A stretch of 64,000 nucleotides of DNA from Oceanobacillus luteolus (GTDB taxonomy: Bacteria; Bacillota; Bacilli; Bacillales; Amphibacillaceae). Numbering within the stretch: position 1 is the stretch's first letter; the number at the start of each line of letters is the position of its first letter. The stretch spans positions 36,432 through 100,431 of the forward strand of contig NZ_JAMBON010000010.1 of NCBI RefSeq assembly GCF_023715655.1, read 5' to 3'. The translations under genes and the position numbers were made by a program. Shown in pieces: positions 44,001 to 52,327 of the stretch. The notes below the pieces were generated by a model. The model had not been told where the DNA came from. It did no database searches and saw only the letters and a list, made by a program, of their open reading frames with translations.

Positions 44001-45551
44001 AATCAATCCCGGCAAATCATAGGTCATCCGGTTACCGAATTCCTTCGTTACATCCGCTTCCTTCTTCTCGAAGGAACTCATATCGAGATAAAGACGATCG
44101 ATTTCTGTACTTACTCTCGCAATATCCTTCGTCTTTTGTTTATCTTGTCTCGCCAGTTCTGTGGCTCGCTTATTCAAATACTTGAGGTAACCGAAATACT
44201 GCTTCACATTGGCTTGGATGGCTTCAGAGGAAACCTCCCAATGTTTGCTTGCCTCTGCTTTGATTTCATCCATTTTTTGATTGACTTCCTCAAGCCCACT
44301 ACTTTCTTCCAAGCGTGCAATCGCCTGAGACAGGGAGTGAATCGTTTGTTCGACCTCGTTCCACTCTTTCAATAAAAGATCAAAGCTTAACTGGTCTTTC
44401 CGGTCTTGCTTTTCTTTGACGACCTCTTGCATATCCTTATTTTTCTTCTGTTCTTCGTCTAATTTCTTTTCCCATTCCAATACCTCACGATGGGCCTCTG
44501 CAAAAATTAGATTGTCTTTTTGATAGCGCAGGTCCTCTTCTTTCTCCTGTAATTTTTCCATTTCACGTTCCAGGTTAATGAGGTTTTCTTCTTCTAATCT
44601 TTTCAAATGCTCCAATGCACCGAGGAGCTGCTTCCCTTCTTTCACACTATCCTCGACAATCTCCTTGTGCTCGATACCGGTAGCCAAATGTTCTTCAAAC
44701 GGAACAATATCTTCGAGAAATTCTTTGTGGGCTTGTTCCCGTTTTAAGAGGACGGGCAAATCTTTTGCGATACTCGCCTGACTTTTAAAAATTTCAACTA
44801 AGTCGTTCTTTTGATGTTCGGTTTTATGTAATACTTGGCTAATCGTAGGAATAATCCGCTTTTGAAAAAGGGAATGATCGTCTTCCGCTCCCTCGAAATA
44901 TTTTCCTACGCCACCTTCGTCTTTGTTGATCTCTTTTAAAATATCCCAGTCTTTACGGTTGATTGCGTATGTATCGAGAATGCGATAATGCTTCTTCGTA
45001 TCCTTATAGACATCAAAACCATTCCATCTCAAATAATCTTTCAAATTCTCATTATCCGCTACCTCGCCATCTTCATAAAGCGGAATATGCTCGAGGTCTG
45101 CTTCTTCCTTTGTCTCAAACTCTCGTGTGTAAAATGTAATGTTGGGAATGATTTTCGCTTCTTGTTCCAGTGTTTTGCTTTCCGTTCCCGTTTCCTCATT
45201 CACGGAAATCCGCTGGTCTGCCGAAAACATCCCACCGGTGATGAGATGACGGTCCGCACCATCCAATTCCCATTGAATGGAAACATGGAACGTATACGGA
45301 ATAAACTGCTCTTTATGATTAAAGAAAAACTGCTGATAATACCGATTGTTTTGTTTGCCCCAGGCCGTACCTGGTTTTACGATTTGGAAAATGGCTTGTA
45401 AGAATACGCCTTTTCCTCCCCCGTTCATCATCGAAATTAGACCGTTCACGGAGGTCTCTTCATTATGAAACTGGAACGTCGTATCTTTATACTGTTTCTG
45501 CATGCCATCGTATTTAAGGCCTACAATTCTAATCTTGTGTATCTTCGGCAT
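41097..45551 (-). CDS. jetC: Wadjet SMC-like ATPase JetC
   Basis: This 1484-residue SMC/MukB-like ATPase is the motor of the Wadjet plasmid-defence complex. The P-loop MMNGGGKGVFL is near 42-52. Very long coiled coils follow (about 280-1290) with a hinge-like globular part around 600-760. The ABC signature is GSGGQKLSARM near 1385, and Walker B is VPLVVDNPFGQA near 1405, where the motif is followed by Asn instead of the usual acidic residue. The ATG lies 23 bases inside jetB with GAGGAGG upstream. It is the last gene of a D-A-B-C operon. Confidence 0.93.
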   Translation of the reverse strand: MPKIHKIRIVGLKYDGMQKQYKDTTFQFHNEETSVNGLISMMNGGGKGVFLQAIFQIVKPGTAWGKQNNRYYQQFFFNHKEQFIPYTFHVSIQWELDGADRHLITGGMFSADQRISVNEETGTESKTLEQEAKIIPNITFYTREFETKEEADLEHIPLYEDGEVADNENLKDYLRWNGFDVYKDTKKHYRILDTYAINRKDWDILKEINKDEGGVGKYFEGAEDDHSLFQKRIIPTISQVLHKTEHQKNDLVEIFKSQASIAKDLPVLLKREQAHKEFLEDIVPFEEHLATGIEHKEIVEDSVKEGKQLLGALEHLKRLEEENLINLEREMEKLQEKEEDLRYQKDNLIFAEAHREVLEWEKKLDEEQKKNKDMQEVVKEKQDRKDQLSFDLLLKEWNEVEQTIHSLSQAIARLEESSGLEEVNQKMDEIKAEASKHWEVSSEAIQANVKQYFGYLKYLNKRATELARQDKQKTKDIARVSTEIDRLYLDMSSFEKKEADVTKEFGNRMTYDLPGLIESLTKQVEDRNQRVEEIENQRQAASERQNQLAASHGTLTQSITYSEEKYEELVRTYEVQKEKEGKLASKLHGLLDSVTEPFTHSSLSKYALELEELLKQNLDQAENTKKELWETQLDASLNDQQFWIANKDVKELKEWIDEKTGIDVFYGSQFLQSLSPEELANHLVNYPLLPYGLVVYGQQWEKINQQLLTNRLFHSPVPIFLREEMKGTSEQAALVVLNGTEKELLIDKNQFSNWKIQIEKAIEEKINTLRELEKTETAYRRMLKEIDRFVSGELSVDIEKALAAEKSALQLKQTELQEIITKQENEKEIQLQLKEELEKTEQKIEELTSNIARLQEFEKEKQLYEENKRVKLEKEKQKEALIKEQEEVSETHEEFVNAASKWNQTYLEWKLQIEHSIKEVAFFIEEAGFPKEEKGELTEEAPSLSDHILEDLLGSIEALRNLQKSKEEQAQELLVNQAKKESEQKQQKKIEKKLHAQNEDWKDATVADEPLSILENMLQSASKDLRAAEKEERAIEKAVTVAETSLEHAVKERTKHEKKVAKHEKEVAAWEELDLEVKAVEIKDQTKNTKDAIKQTEKRQKEAEANITSYDGDMLTLSVILKEESSAFTEEDIEKIKSQGKSCIIAWCDQHQALQDKGQEKHAKIDQSLRNLKLTIEGKDWEIRFKNEVLTTLDHLDTRHYDHVQSVVKNMKRFSQSGLEQLERDKERAEKAQHFWASRASMKVMSISEAIRSMIAKMRLKNERGTFPLVQLKEDILPKKAEEIEPLLSQHFVSAIQQITKQFDFIDDQNRTLDQEIRSLVSDEKILFVALRNRYPELLVYNMRTDNAFMYGKPQREHYSTWQTINQGSKTKSDGSGGQKLSARMVMMMMLLSVKSETDQSWVPLVVDNPFGQAASAHVLDPIFAVADKLRFQFIIVTPPELVKTEISQRFEAYYKLDFIRENGKEIISDTIVPAMRILQGQGV

Positions 45552-46275
45552 GCTCGCCCTCCTCTTCGCTCACTAATTTTTTCATAAATTCATAGCGTTC
45601 ATAGTCATGATATAAGTATTCAATCCGCTCAAATAATTCCTGCTTCGGTATGACCTTTGGAATATCGTCCCAGTCGAGGATGACGACAAGACCTTCTGTC
45701 TCGAGAAGCCTCATGCTGCTAGCAATGAGACCGATCCTTGTCCGTTTATTAACCTTTCGGAGTGATGCATCATCTCGATCAACTTCCATATACTTCCACA
45801 TGGTGACGACTTCCCTCATGTCAATCCGTTCCTCATCACCAAAGTTCGGATTACTCTTTAGGATACGATCCCAATTGATGATGAGTTCATTTACTTTACG
45901 TTCAAGGGAATAAAAGCTGATCCCTTCCCGTTTCGTCCTTATTTTAGCAGCCTGATTTTGATCGACACTTGCTAAAAAAGACATCAAAATCACACTCATG
46001 AGGTGAAACTGTTTCTTCGTTTCGACCTGATTATGCTTGTCCCGCATATGGGTAAAATTCGTCGCAAAAACGGAACCTGTTGGTTGAACGACTAAATGAA
46101 TCCGTTTCGGCGCTTCAATAATATACGTCCCTGATTCATCCGCCATGAGTAGAACCGTTTGCCGCACTTCCGGTTCAAAATACGCTTCAAAATGCTCGCT
46201 CGTTTCATCGATGACTCTTTCCTTTAACAGGGAAAAATAAATGGCGGATGCTTTTTTAATACTTTCTGCGTTCAT
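45529..46275 (-). CDS. jetB: Wadjet protein JetB (MksE-like, DUF4194 type)
   Basis: This 248-residue protein is the KITE/winged-helix subunit that binds the JetA kleisin. It matches the JetB position and size. The C-terminal winged-helix-like region contains RIGLIASSMRLLETEGLV. Its ATG overlaps the jetA stop (ATGA) and its end overlaps jetC, so all three are translationally coupled. Confidence 0.88.
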   Translation of the reverse strand: MNAESIKKASAIYFSLLKERVIDETSEHFEAYFEPEVRQTVLLMADESGTYIIEAPKRIHLVVQPTGSVFATNFTHMRDKHNQVETKKQFHLMSVILMSFLASVDQNQAAKIRTKREGISFYSLERKVNELIINWDRILKSNPNFGDEERIDMREVVTMWKYMEVDRDDASLRKVNKRTRIGLIASSMRLLETEGLVVILDWDDIPKVIPKQELFERIEYLYHDYERYEFMKKLVSEEEGEHAEDTQD

Positions 46276-47780
46276 CGGTTCTCCTCCTCGATACAGATTT
46301 TAAACGGAGTTATTTTCATGTCATACCAATTAATCGGCTCGGCGCGATGATCAAACTCCGTATAAATTTTGCTGCCTTCAAATACTTGAAATTGCGGATA
46401 TTCCTGCATCAGTTTATAAAGCAGGATCTCCCGTTCATCATTTAATGTCTCTTCTTTCCGGTGGAGAACTTGCACCTTAAGCGGCTTTCTATCAAACATC
46501 ATCCATAAGTCGATGCTTTCATATTCCTCAAACCATACATCCTGTACTTCCAGCGGCAGCTTCTTTAAGTCGACTAAGGAGAACTGCTTATACGTTTGGA
46601 GATATTGGAACACATAGCTCCATGCCTTCACGACAGAATCCCAGTACGTGATGCGCGCTTGAACAATCCTCTCTGTCTCCTCCTCGTCTTCCACTACTTC
46701 GATTTCCTCTTTTCCATCGAATTCTTGCTCGCCCCAAATCCAATCCAATGGCAAGATGAATTCATTTTTAGGGGAAAATAACGGAGACAGGATCGTTTCA
46801 ACGGTGGAAAACGACGCTACTCCCTCTTTCATTAGCCAGTCCTCATAAATATGCTCTTTGAAGGATACCAGACTGTTTTCCCAAAATAGAGATGGATTTT
46901 CCACCTTTAATTTCATTTCATACGAGATATTCTGGATGACGAGTTTGGCAAAGCGATCATGCAGCCCGCGGGAATGGCCAATCTTTTCTTGCAGCAGAAC
47001 GAGTTCTCGGTGAATATGATCATCCTCGGCATTTTGACGTTTCGTTCGTTCAATCATACTTGTAATCGTCCGGAAGTGATTCTTCTCTTCTTCAAATTGC
47101 TTTTCAATTTCGATTCGATTATCAGCTCGTTGCTTTTCAGCTTCGATGATTAGGATTTTGGGATTATTGATCATTTCTTGCCCGAAGGAATATTCCTTGG
47201 CCATTAAGCGGTTAACCCTTGAAATGAGGTGATCGAGGTTTCTTGTGGCTTTCTGAAAGTTACCGTTTTTAATCAACTGGATACTATAGAGTTGTTCGAT
47301 CGTAATCGAGAATTCTTCTGCCATTTCCCTGCTCATAAAAATCATTTCTTGCGCAACATCTGTCAGCTTATAGACGATGGACTGGCCCATTTCCAAATTC
47401 GTATACAAGTCATCCATCGTTACATAACGAAAAACTTGAGTCTCCCAAGATTGTCTCACTTCATCATAATAATGAGCTTCAAATGGTTGACTGTATTCTT
47501 CTTTCCCGGAATATAATAGCCCACTCGTAATTCGTTCAATTTGCTTCTCATCTGCGAGCAGCTTCATTTGTTTAATTGTATCTTCCACGATATATTTAAT
47601 ATCGGATTTCCGCCGATGCTCATCATCGTTTAATTCACGATAAAAGATCGCGAGCAGCACTTGCATGAGGATCGTTTGAAGATACGGTTTTAACTCGCCC
47701 ACTTCCATTCCTCTGCCTAATTCAAACAGTGGATTGAGACGTTGCATTCGTTCTGCAAAGCCTTCCCATGATTCGTTCAC
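46272..47780 (-). CDS. jetA: Wadjet kleisin-like protein JetA
   Basis: This 502-residue protein has an N-terminal winged-helix segment (FELGRGMEVGELKPYLQTIL), a central helical/coiled region (about 190-290) and a C-terminal domain, as expected for the MksF-like kleisin of Wadjet. The start is a GTG at 47780 that overlaps the jetD stop (GTGA), 8 bases after GGAGG; a longer frame from 47843 would run far into jetD without a ribosome site. It bridges the JetC heads with JetB. Confidence 0.88.
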   Translation of the reverse strand: MNESWEGFAERMQRLNPLFELGRGMEVGELKPYLQTILMQVLLAIFYRELNDDEHRRKSDIKYIVEDTIKQMKLLADEKQIERITSGLLYSGKEEYSQPFEAHYYDEVRQSWETQVFRYVTMDDLYTNLEMGQSIVYKLTDVAQEMIFMSREMAEEFSITIEQLYSIQLIKNGNFQKATRNLDHLISRVNRLMAKEYSFGQEMINNPKILIIEAEKQRADNRIEIEKQFEEEKNHFRTITSMIERTKRQNAEDDHIHRELVLLQEKIGHSRGLHDRFAKLVIQNISYEMKLKVENPSLFWENSLVSFKEHIYEDWLMKEGVASFSTVETILSPLFSPKNEFILPLDWIWGEQEFDGKEEIEVVEDEEETERIVQARITYWDSVVKAWSYVFQYLQTYKQFSLVDLKKLPLEVQDVWFEEYESIDLWMMFDRKPLKVQVLHRKEETLNDEREILLYKLMQEYPQFQVFEGSKIYTEFDHRAEPINWYDMKITPFKICIEEENR

Positions 47781-48850
47781 AACCAACGCCTCCATGTTTC
47801 GATTGTTAATACTTCTTGGGGAATTCGTTTTTTCTCTTCCCAAAGCTTAAGTAAAATGTTCTGTTCCTCCTCTGTAAACCACTGAAAAAATGCATCACGA
47901 TATACTATATTCGCTGATTGGCCACTCTTCTGGTCGTTTCGTTGCTCGATACACTCCAGCATTTTCCGGTATATTTTCAACGCGGGCTGAATCGTCATAT
48001 CAGGGAACTTCTCGATTAAGCGGATGAGAATTCCATAGCCTGCCGCATCAATGTCACCGGCGTAATAGAAGAGATAGTTTTTCGGCGGGAACATCTCGAA
48101 GAAGAAAGAAAAACTTCGTTCAATTTTCGTCCCTTCCCCATAAATAATCAGCTCTGGCTCATAATCTAGGACGTTTTCTTCCAACAGCTTGACCGCAGTA
48201 TGGAAGAAAGCTAGATTTTCCACAATGAGCACCCGCTGAACATCGTTATATCCCTTTCCTTGTTTCAACCAAAATACAAAAGGCTCTCCGTATTTTACCA
48301 TATTCAACTCTTCTTCTGATATACCAATTCGGGATAAAAATCTACGTCCCTCGGGAAACAACTCCGGATCTGTTAAAAACTTTTCATGACCAAACAGTTC
48401 CAAACTTCTTTCTTCTATGGACACAACTTCTCGTTCGTCTGCAGTTTGTAAGAAGGTATATAACGTCTCAATCCGTTTCCATTCTTCTTCCGTTTGATAT
48501 TCCGGATGAGCTTCATAATAGGAAAAATCAAACGTGTCACTTAACCGCATCATCTTAAGGCGGTCCCACTTCGATTCTTTAGCTTTCATATTTACCCAGT
48601 AATACAACGGAAGAGCTGGTGACTTCCCGTTAAATTGTTTATTATGTATCGGAGAAAGCACACCTTCCTCCTGTAAGGCTTCAATCGCTTCGTAGAAAAA
48701 CCCGTAGCCATTCATTTCAAAATAATTATCTATTATCCTTCTGAGTTGGAGTTCTAGATCATTGATATTGATTTTCTTTTTTTGTTTAGGGTGTTGGATG
48801 TCCGTAATAAATCCACGAACCCGTGTTTCTATGATATTGATTGTGATCAC
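47777..48850 (-). CDS. jetD: Wadjet TOPRIM nuclease JetD
   Basis: This 357-residue protein is the DNA-cleaving subunit. An N-terminal arm/winged-helix part (residues 1-200) precedes a TOPRIM domain with the catalytic Glu in VLIVENLAFFH (near 212) and the acidic pair in YAGDIDAAGYG (near 266). It is the first gene of the operon. The start used is GTG; AGGTGATC lies on top of it, so the exact start is uncertain. Its first 200 codons are duplicated at 51266-51861, with a 27-base in-frame difference near the N-terminus. Confidence 0.9.
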   Translation of the reverse strand: MITINIIETRVRGFITDIQHPKQKKKININDLELQLRRIIDNYFEMNGYGFFYEAIEALQEEGVLSPIHNKQFNGKSPALPLYYWVNMKAKESKWDRLKMMRLSDTFDFSYYEAHPEYQTEEEWKRIETLYTFLQTADEREVVSIEERSLELFGHEKFLTDPELFPEGRRFLSRIGISEEELNMVKYGEPFVFWLKQGKGYNDVQRVLIVENLAFFHTAVKLLEENVLDYEPELIIYGEGTKIERSFSFFFEMFPPKNYLFYYAGDIDAAGYGILIRLIEKFPDMTIQPALKIYRKMLECIEQRNDQKSGQSANIVYRDAFFQWFTEEEQNILLKLWEEKKRIPQEVLTIETWRRWL

Positions 48851-48949
48851 CTGCTTTGTTTTCTGCCTAAAAGATAATATCTATCTTGTATCGTCTTCCT
48901 CTATTATAAACTAAATTAGGGAACGGCGGGGAATGGAATGGTTGGTGGA
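48255..48949 (-). repeat. direct repeat copy A (jetD 5' part and upstream region)
   Basis: It covers the jetD region from residue about 198 to 100 bases upstream of the gene. Copy B is at 51266-51932 in the same orientation and nearly identical, with one 27-base indel. The 2.3 kb between them holds four genes. Confidence 0.85.
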
Positions 48950-49000
48950 AGTGGATGGCAAAATTTCCTATGAACAATGTTTGATTGGATTAATATAAAA

Positions 49001-49044
49001 ATCCCCCTCTTGTTGTCTTGTAAATAAAGACGATCTGAGGGGGA
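49001..49044 (-). terminator. terminator after the toxin-antitoxin pair
   Basis: Arms ATCCCCCTC and GAGGGGGAAAT with an inner stem, then on the minus strand TTTTTATATT. It separates the toxin gene from jetD. Confidence 0.7.
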
Positions 49045-49134
49045 AATACGTTTCAACAAAAATCAGTTAACATCCTAAATTGCTTTAATTCAAGAGTGCA
49101 AGCCACGGACGATTGGTAAAATTCTGTTTATCAT

Positions 49135-49452
49135 TTAGAATTCAAATAATTCTCGCAGATAATCTCTCCGCCCATGTATTATCCGGTGAATGACAACAGA
49201 GTCTTCCATTATCCGATAAAATATTAAATATGGATGGACAACGATAAATCTATATCCCTGCTGAACAAGCGTATATTCATCATCTGATAAGACCGTTCCT
49301 GCTTCGGGAAAATCCCCTAATGAGGCTATTCGTTCGTTTAGTTTATCTAAAAACTTTTCCGCAGCAATAAAATCATCCTCTGATATATATGAAAAAATCT
49401 CATCCATATCGTCAATAGCAACAGGTGCATATTTAATCTTCTTTTGCGGCAT
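49135..49452 (-). CDS. ParE/RelE family toxin
   Basis: This 105-residue protein has the RelE/ParE fold: KYAPVAIDDMDEIFSYI at the start, the central GYRFIVVHPYLIFYRI strands, and VVIHRIIHGRRDY at the end, typical of ParE-type toxins. It overlaps its antitoxin gene by 20 bases. The target (gyrase or ribosome-bound mRNA) cannot be told. It lies between the two jetD copies. Confidence 0.88.
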   Translation of the reverse strand: MPQKKIKYAPVAIDDMDEIFSYISEDDFIAAEKFLDKLNERIASLGDFPEAGTVLSDDEYTLVQQGYRFIVVHPYLIFYRIMEDSVVIHRIIHGRRDYLRELFEF

Positions 49453-49708
49453 TTATTTTCCTCCGCATTTTTTCCATTACTTCTTCGTGATCCATTAACT
49501 TTGCACCTTCAGCTATTTGCTTTTCTGCTACAAGGAGTTTGGTTTGTAATTTTAACCGAGCTTCCCTGCGACGGAATGTCTCGTGACTCATAACAACCAA
49601 GTCAGCTTCACCATTTCGTGTTAAAATTACTGGTTCATCAATTTCATGACAATATTTCGAGAATGCATTGTAATCTCTCCGTATTGTTGTCGATGGTTTT
49701 ATATCCAA
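49433..49708 (-). CDS. Phd/YefM family antitoxin
   Basis: This 91-residue protein begins MDIKPSTTIRRDYNAFSKYC and contains PVILTRNGEADLVVMSHETF, the Phd/YefM DNA-binding core. The C-terminal helices would wrap the toxin. The start is TTG at 49708, 9 bases after AAAGGAG. The pair forms a classical type II toxin-antitoxin operon, probably autoregulated. Confidence 0.9.
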   Translation of the reverse strand: MDIKPSTTIRRDYNAFSKYCHEIDEPVILTRNGEADLVVMSHETFRRREARLKLQTKLLVAEKQIAEGAKLMDHEEVMEKMRRKINAAKED

Positions 49709-49850
49709 TATGAATAACTCCTTTCAAGTAACTTTATAATCACCATATTATATGATTATTATACTACAAGGAGTATATGTTTTCTATATCCAACATGATG
49801 GGAAATGTGGATGAGGGAACAGTCCCCGCCCTAAAAAGAAAAAGACTCCT

Positions 49851-50693
49851 TTATCTGTATGACCAGAACCAATCCAGATATAAATCTATCCATTTATAAT
49901 TATTATGTTTTTCATCCAAAATAATGCTGCCTAATGGGAGTACGACATGCTTTTCCTCAAACATACATTCCATAAGAATCCCATAAGTTTCGTCTATTTT
50001 CATTTTTTGTTCTAAACCAAGGCAATCTACTTCAAATCCCGCAACTTCAAATGGACCTACTTCCTCTTCATATATAGCGGTAAAAGGAAATGTTAAATAC
50101 TTCGAAAGGTATTCATAGAACTTCATTAGACTTGCCTCTTCCACTTGAAATAATTTATGTATATCACTCTCTTTATATGTTTCACCCAACTCTAAACTCT
50201 TAATTCCCAAAACTTGTGCCATTTGAATTTCTCTTTCTCCGACATAAACATACTTTTCCTTCTCCATATACTGAGGAACAATAAATCCATTACTTTGTGT
50301 AAGATTATTAAAAGGGCTTGATTGTTTAACGGACTCTATCGAAAAATCACTGTCAAAATAAGTCATTTTAAACATGTCTCTAATCTGCTTCGATCTTTGT
50401 GAAGTTGTACTTTGCTTTGTATCAAAATACGAATAAATATCTGTTGCTGCCACATAAGGCTGAGTAGATTTATCAAACAAAAAATTGACCGTCCCCACTG
50501 CATGGATCACTGCAGCAGCCCAGATTTCAATACGGCCTGTCAAAAACGGGACCTCTCTTTTTCTGGCCATTTTGTTTATTAATTTTTCAATCACATTTTC
50601 ATATTCCTCATTCAAAAATTCCTTACTGAATGTCATTGTTAATTTCAGTAATTCAACTTTCCTTCTTTCTTTCTTTTCTTTTGTGTTAGACAT
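49851..50693 (-). CDS. DUF6398 domain fused to a CcbP-like calcium-binding domain
   Basis: This 280-residue soluble protein has two parts. Residues 25-125 match DUF6398: KREVPFLTGRIEIWAAAVIHA, then VNFLFDKS and a helix-turn-helix-like stretch (STTSQRSKQIRDMF). Residues 195-280 resemble the cyanobacterial calcium-binding CcbP family (LTFPFTAIYEEEVGPFEVAG to VLPLGSIILD and WIDLYLDWFW). Function is unknown. The DUF6398 part looks like a DNA-binding fold, so a calcium-linked or ligand-linked regulator is possible. It lies inside the jetD-flanked segment with the toxin-antitoxin pair. Confidence 0.65.
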   Translation of the reverse strand: MSNTKEKKERRKVELLKLTMTFSKEFLNEEYENVIEKLINKMARKREVPFLTGRIEIWAAAVIHAVGTVNFLFDKSTQPYVAATDIYSYFDTKQSTTSQRSKQIRDMFKMTYFDSDFSIESVKQSSPFNNLTQSNGFIVPQYMEKEKYVYVGEREIQMAQVLGIKSLELGETYKESDIHKLFQVEEASLMKFYEYLSKYLTFPFTAIYEEEVGPFEVAGFEVDCLGLEQKMKIDETYGILMECMFEEKHVVLPLGSIILDEKHNNYKWIDLYLDWFWSYR

Positions 50694-50820
50694 TTTTCAC
50701 ACCTTCTCTTTCTTGATTAGTCTTTCGGAAGTTTCTCTATTATTAAGATAACTGTATACCTCGTCGTAACTACTTTTTTTACTTCTTTTCGTAAACAAGC
50801 CACTTTTCTCTTCATTTATC

Positions 50821-51129
50821 TCAAAATGGCAAGTCTTCATCATCTATTCTTGATTCAGAAGTAATTGGTTTTTCATGCTTTCCGTCTGTTTTCATTAATT
50901 TTGTACTGGATGCAGGATTAGGTTTTAAGACTTTACCGAACTTCTCCCGATACAAATCACGGACCCATATTTTTACAGGTGCTTTCCATTGCTGCTTTGA
51001 TGAAGGGATATTTTTAATCAAACTCTTTGGCGTCATCCCCAACTCCTTGGCCATCTGAATATCAGCTTGATTTAAACGACATTTTATTTTAGCTTCTTTC
51101 CAAGCATCTGAACTCTTTTTTGTTGCCAT
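50821..51129 (-). CDS. small conserved basic protein, function unknown
   Basis: This 102-residue protein has the conserved-looking core AWKEAKIKCRLNQADIQMAK and PKSLIKNIPSSKQQWK, then a basic tail. I know this type as a recurrent Firmicute hypothetical, without function. The ATG at 51129 has AAGGAG 8 bases upstream; longer frames do not. It precedes the DUF6398 gene by 128 bases and may share its transcript. Confidence 0.65.
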   Translation of the reverse strand: MATKKSSDAWKEAKIKCRLNQADIQMAKELGMTPKSLIKNIPSSKQQWKAPVKIWVRDLYREKFGKVLKPNPASSTKLMKTDGKHEKPITSESRIDDEDLPF

Positions 51130-51210
51130 CGCCATATCTCCTTTATTATGCATTCCGTCATGCAGTAAGATCATAGACGCAGGGACAAGTTTGCTGTCTA
51201 CCTTTCCTTA

Positions 51211-51861
51211 TTAATATAAGTGCCTGGCACTTCGACATTGTTCGGGAAGTGACTGGCACCAATAATTTCCTTGTTTCAACCAAAATACAAAAGGCTCCCC
51301 GTATTTTACCATTTTTAACTCTTCTTCTGAAATACCGATTCGAGATAAAAACCCTTTCCCCTCTGGAAATTCCTTCACATCTTGCAAAAACTTTTCATGA
51401 CCAAACAGTTCCAAACTTCTTTCTTCTATAGACACGACTTCTCGAACGTCTGCGGTTTGTAAGAAGGTATATAACTTCTCAATACGTTCCCATTCTTCTT
51501 CCGTTTGATATTCCGGATGAGCTTCATAATAGGAAAAATCAAACGTGCCACTTAACCGCATCATCTTAAGCCGGTCCCACTTCGATTCTTTAGCTTTCAT
51601 ATTTACCCAGTAATACAGCGGAAGAGCTGGTGACTTCCCGTTATATTGTTTATTATGTATCGGAGAAAGCACACCTTCCTCCTGTAAGGCTTCAATCGCT
51701 TCGTTGAAAAGCCCGTAGCCATTCATTTCAAAATAATTATCTATTATCCTTCTGAGTTGGAGTTCTAGATCATTGATATTGATTTTCTTTTTTTGTTTTG
51801 GATGTCGGATGTCTGTAATGTTGATTGTGATCACCTGCTTTGTTTTCTGCCGAAATGACAA
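51211..51861 (-). pseudogene. truncated jetD copy (lacks TOPRIM domain)
   Basis: The first 200 residues are almost identical to JetD up to FVFWLKQG, then an unrelated 17-residue tail follows and the frame stops at 51211. The cut falls just before the TOPRIM catalytic Glu, so nuclease activity is lost. It starts at TTG (51861), ahead of the start used by the full jetD. It could still be expressed as an arm-only fragment that interferes with JetD, but decay is the simpler view. Confidence 0.85.
51219..51262. repeat. palindromic GTGCC(A/T)GGCACTT-type repeat at the jetD breakpoint
   Basis: The element AAGTGCCTGGCACTTCGACA, then TTGTTCGGGAAGTGACTGGCACC, contains two GTGCC/GGCAC half palindromes. 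Elements of this kind are scattered in Bacillaceae genomes. It lies exactly where the jetD duplication ends (51266). Confidence 0.6.
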
Positions 51862-51932
51862 TATCTAACTCGTATCGTCTTCCTTTATTATAAACTAAAT
51901 TGGGGAACGTGGGGAATGGAATGGTTGGTGGA
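51266..51932 (-). repeat. direct repeat copy B (truncated jetD and upstream region)
   Basis: This is the partner of 48255-48949. Similarity continues past the start codon into the promoter region (TATTATAAACTAAATT and GGGAATGGAATGGTTGGTGG). Confidence 0.85.
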
Positions 51933-51962
51933 TATGATAGATTTATTTTTTCGTATATTAAA

Positions 51963-51996
51963 GGCTGAACCTAGAGTATAATCCTTTGGTTCAGCC
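51963..51996. terminator. hairpin between truncated jetD and the binding-protein gene
   Basis: Perfect arms GGCTGAACC and GGTTCAGCC with only a weak T-run. The remainder of the 51862-52327 gap has no supported gene. Confidence 0.45.
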
Positions 51997-52327
51997 TGAT
52001 GTGTCACTTTACTCTATTTTATTCATCATTAAATATTATACGTCCCCTTCAATGCCCATTCCATTCTGCTCAGTAAAAATTTCTCGTTAAATCAAAGACC
52101 TGCAAATTAAATTTAGGATGAGTTTGATCAGAATAGTTTTTCCATTATACTTTTAAACTTAAAGCCATACACCTTAAAGTATAAGGACGAAATTATTTCA
52201 AGTAAACAACAAACGATAAAAATCGTCTAAAACTTAATTTTTCATAAAATATACTCTATATTGAATAGAAATTGTACGATTTTCACAATTTAGGAAATAT
52301 AAATTATTTTTAGGGGGTATTAACAGC

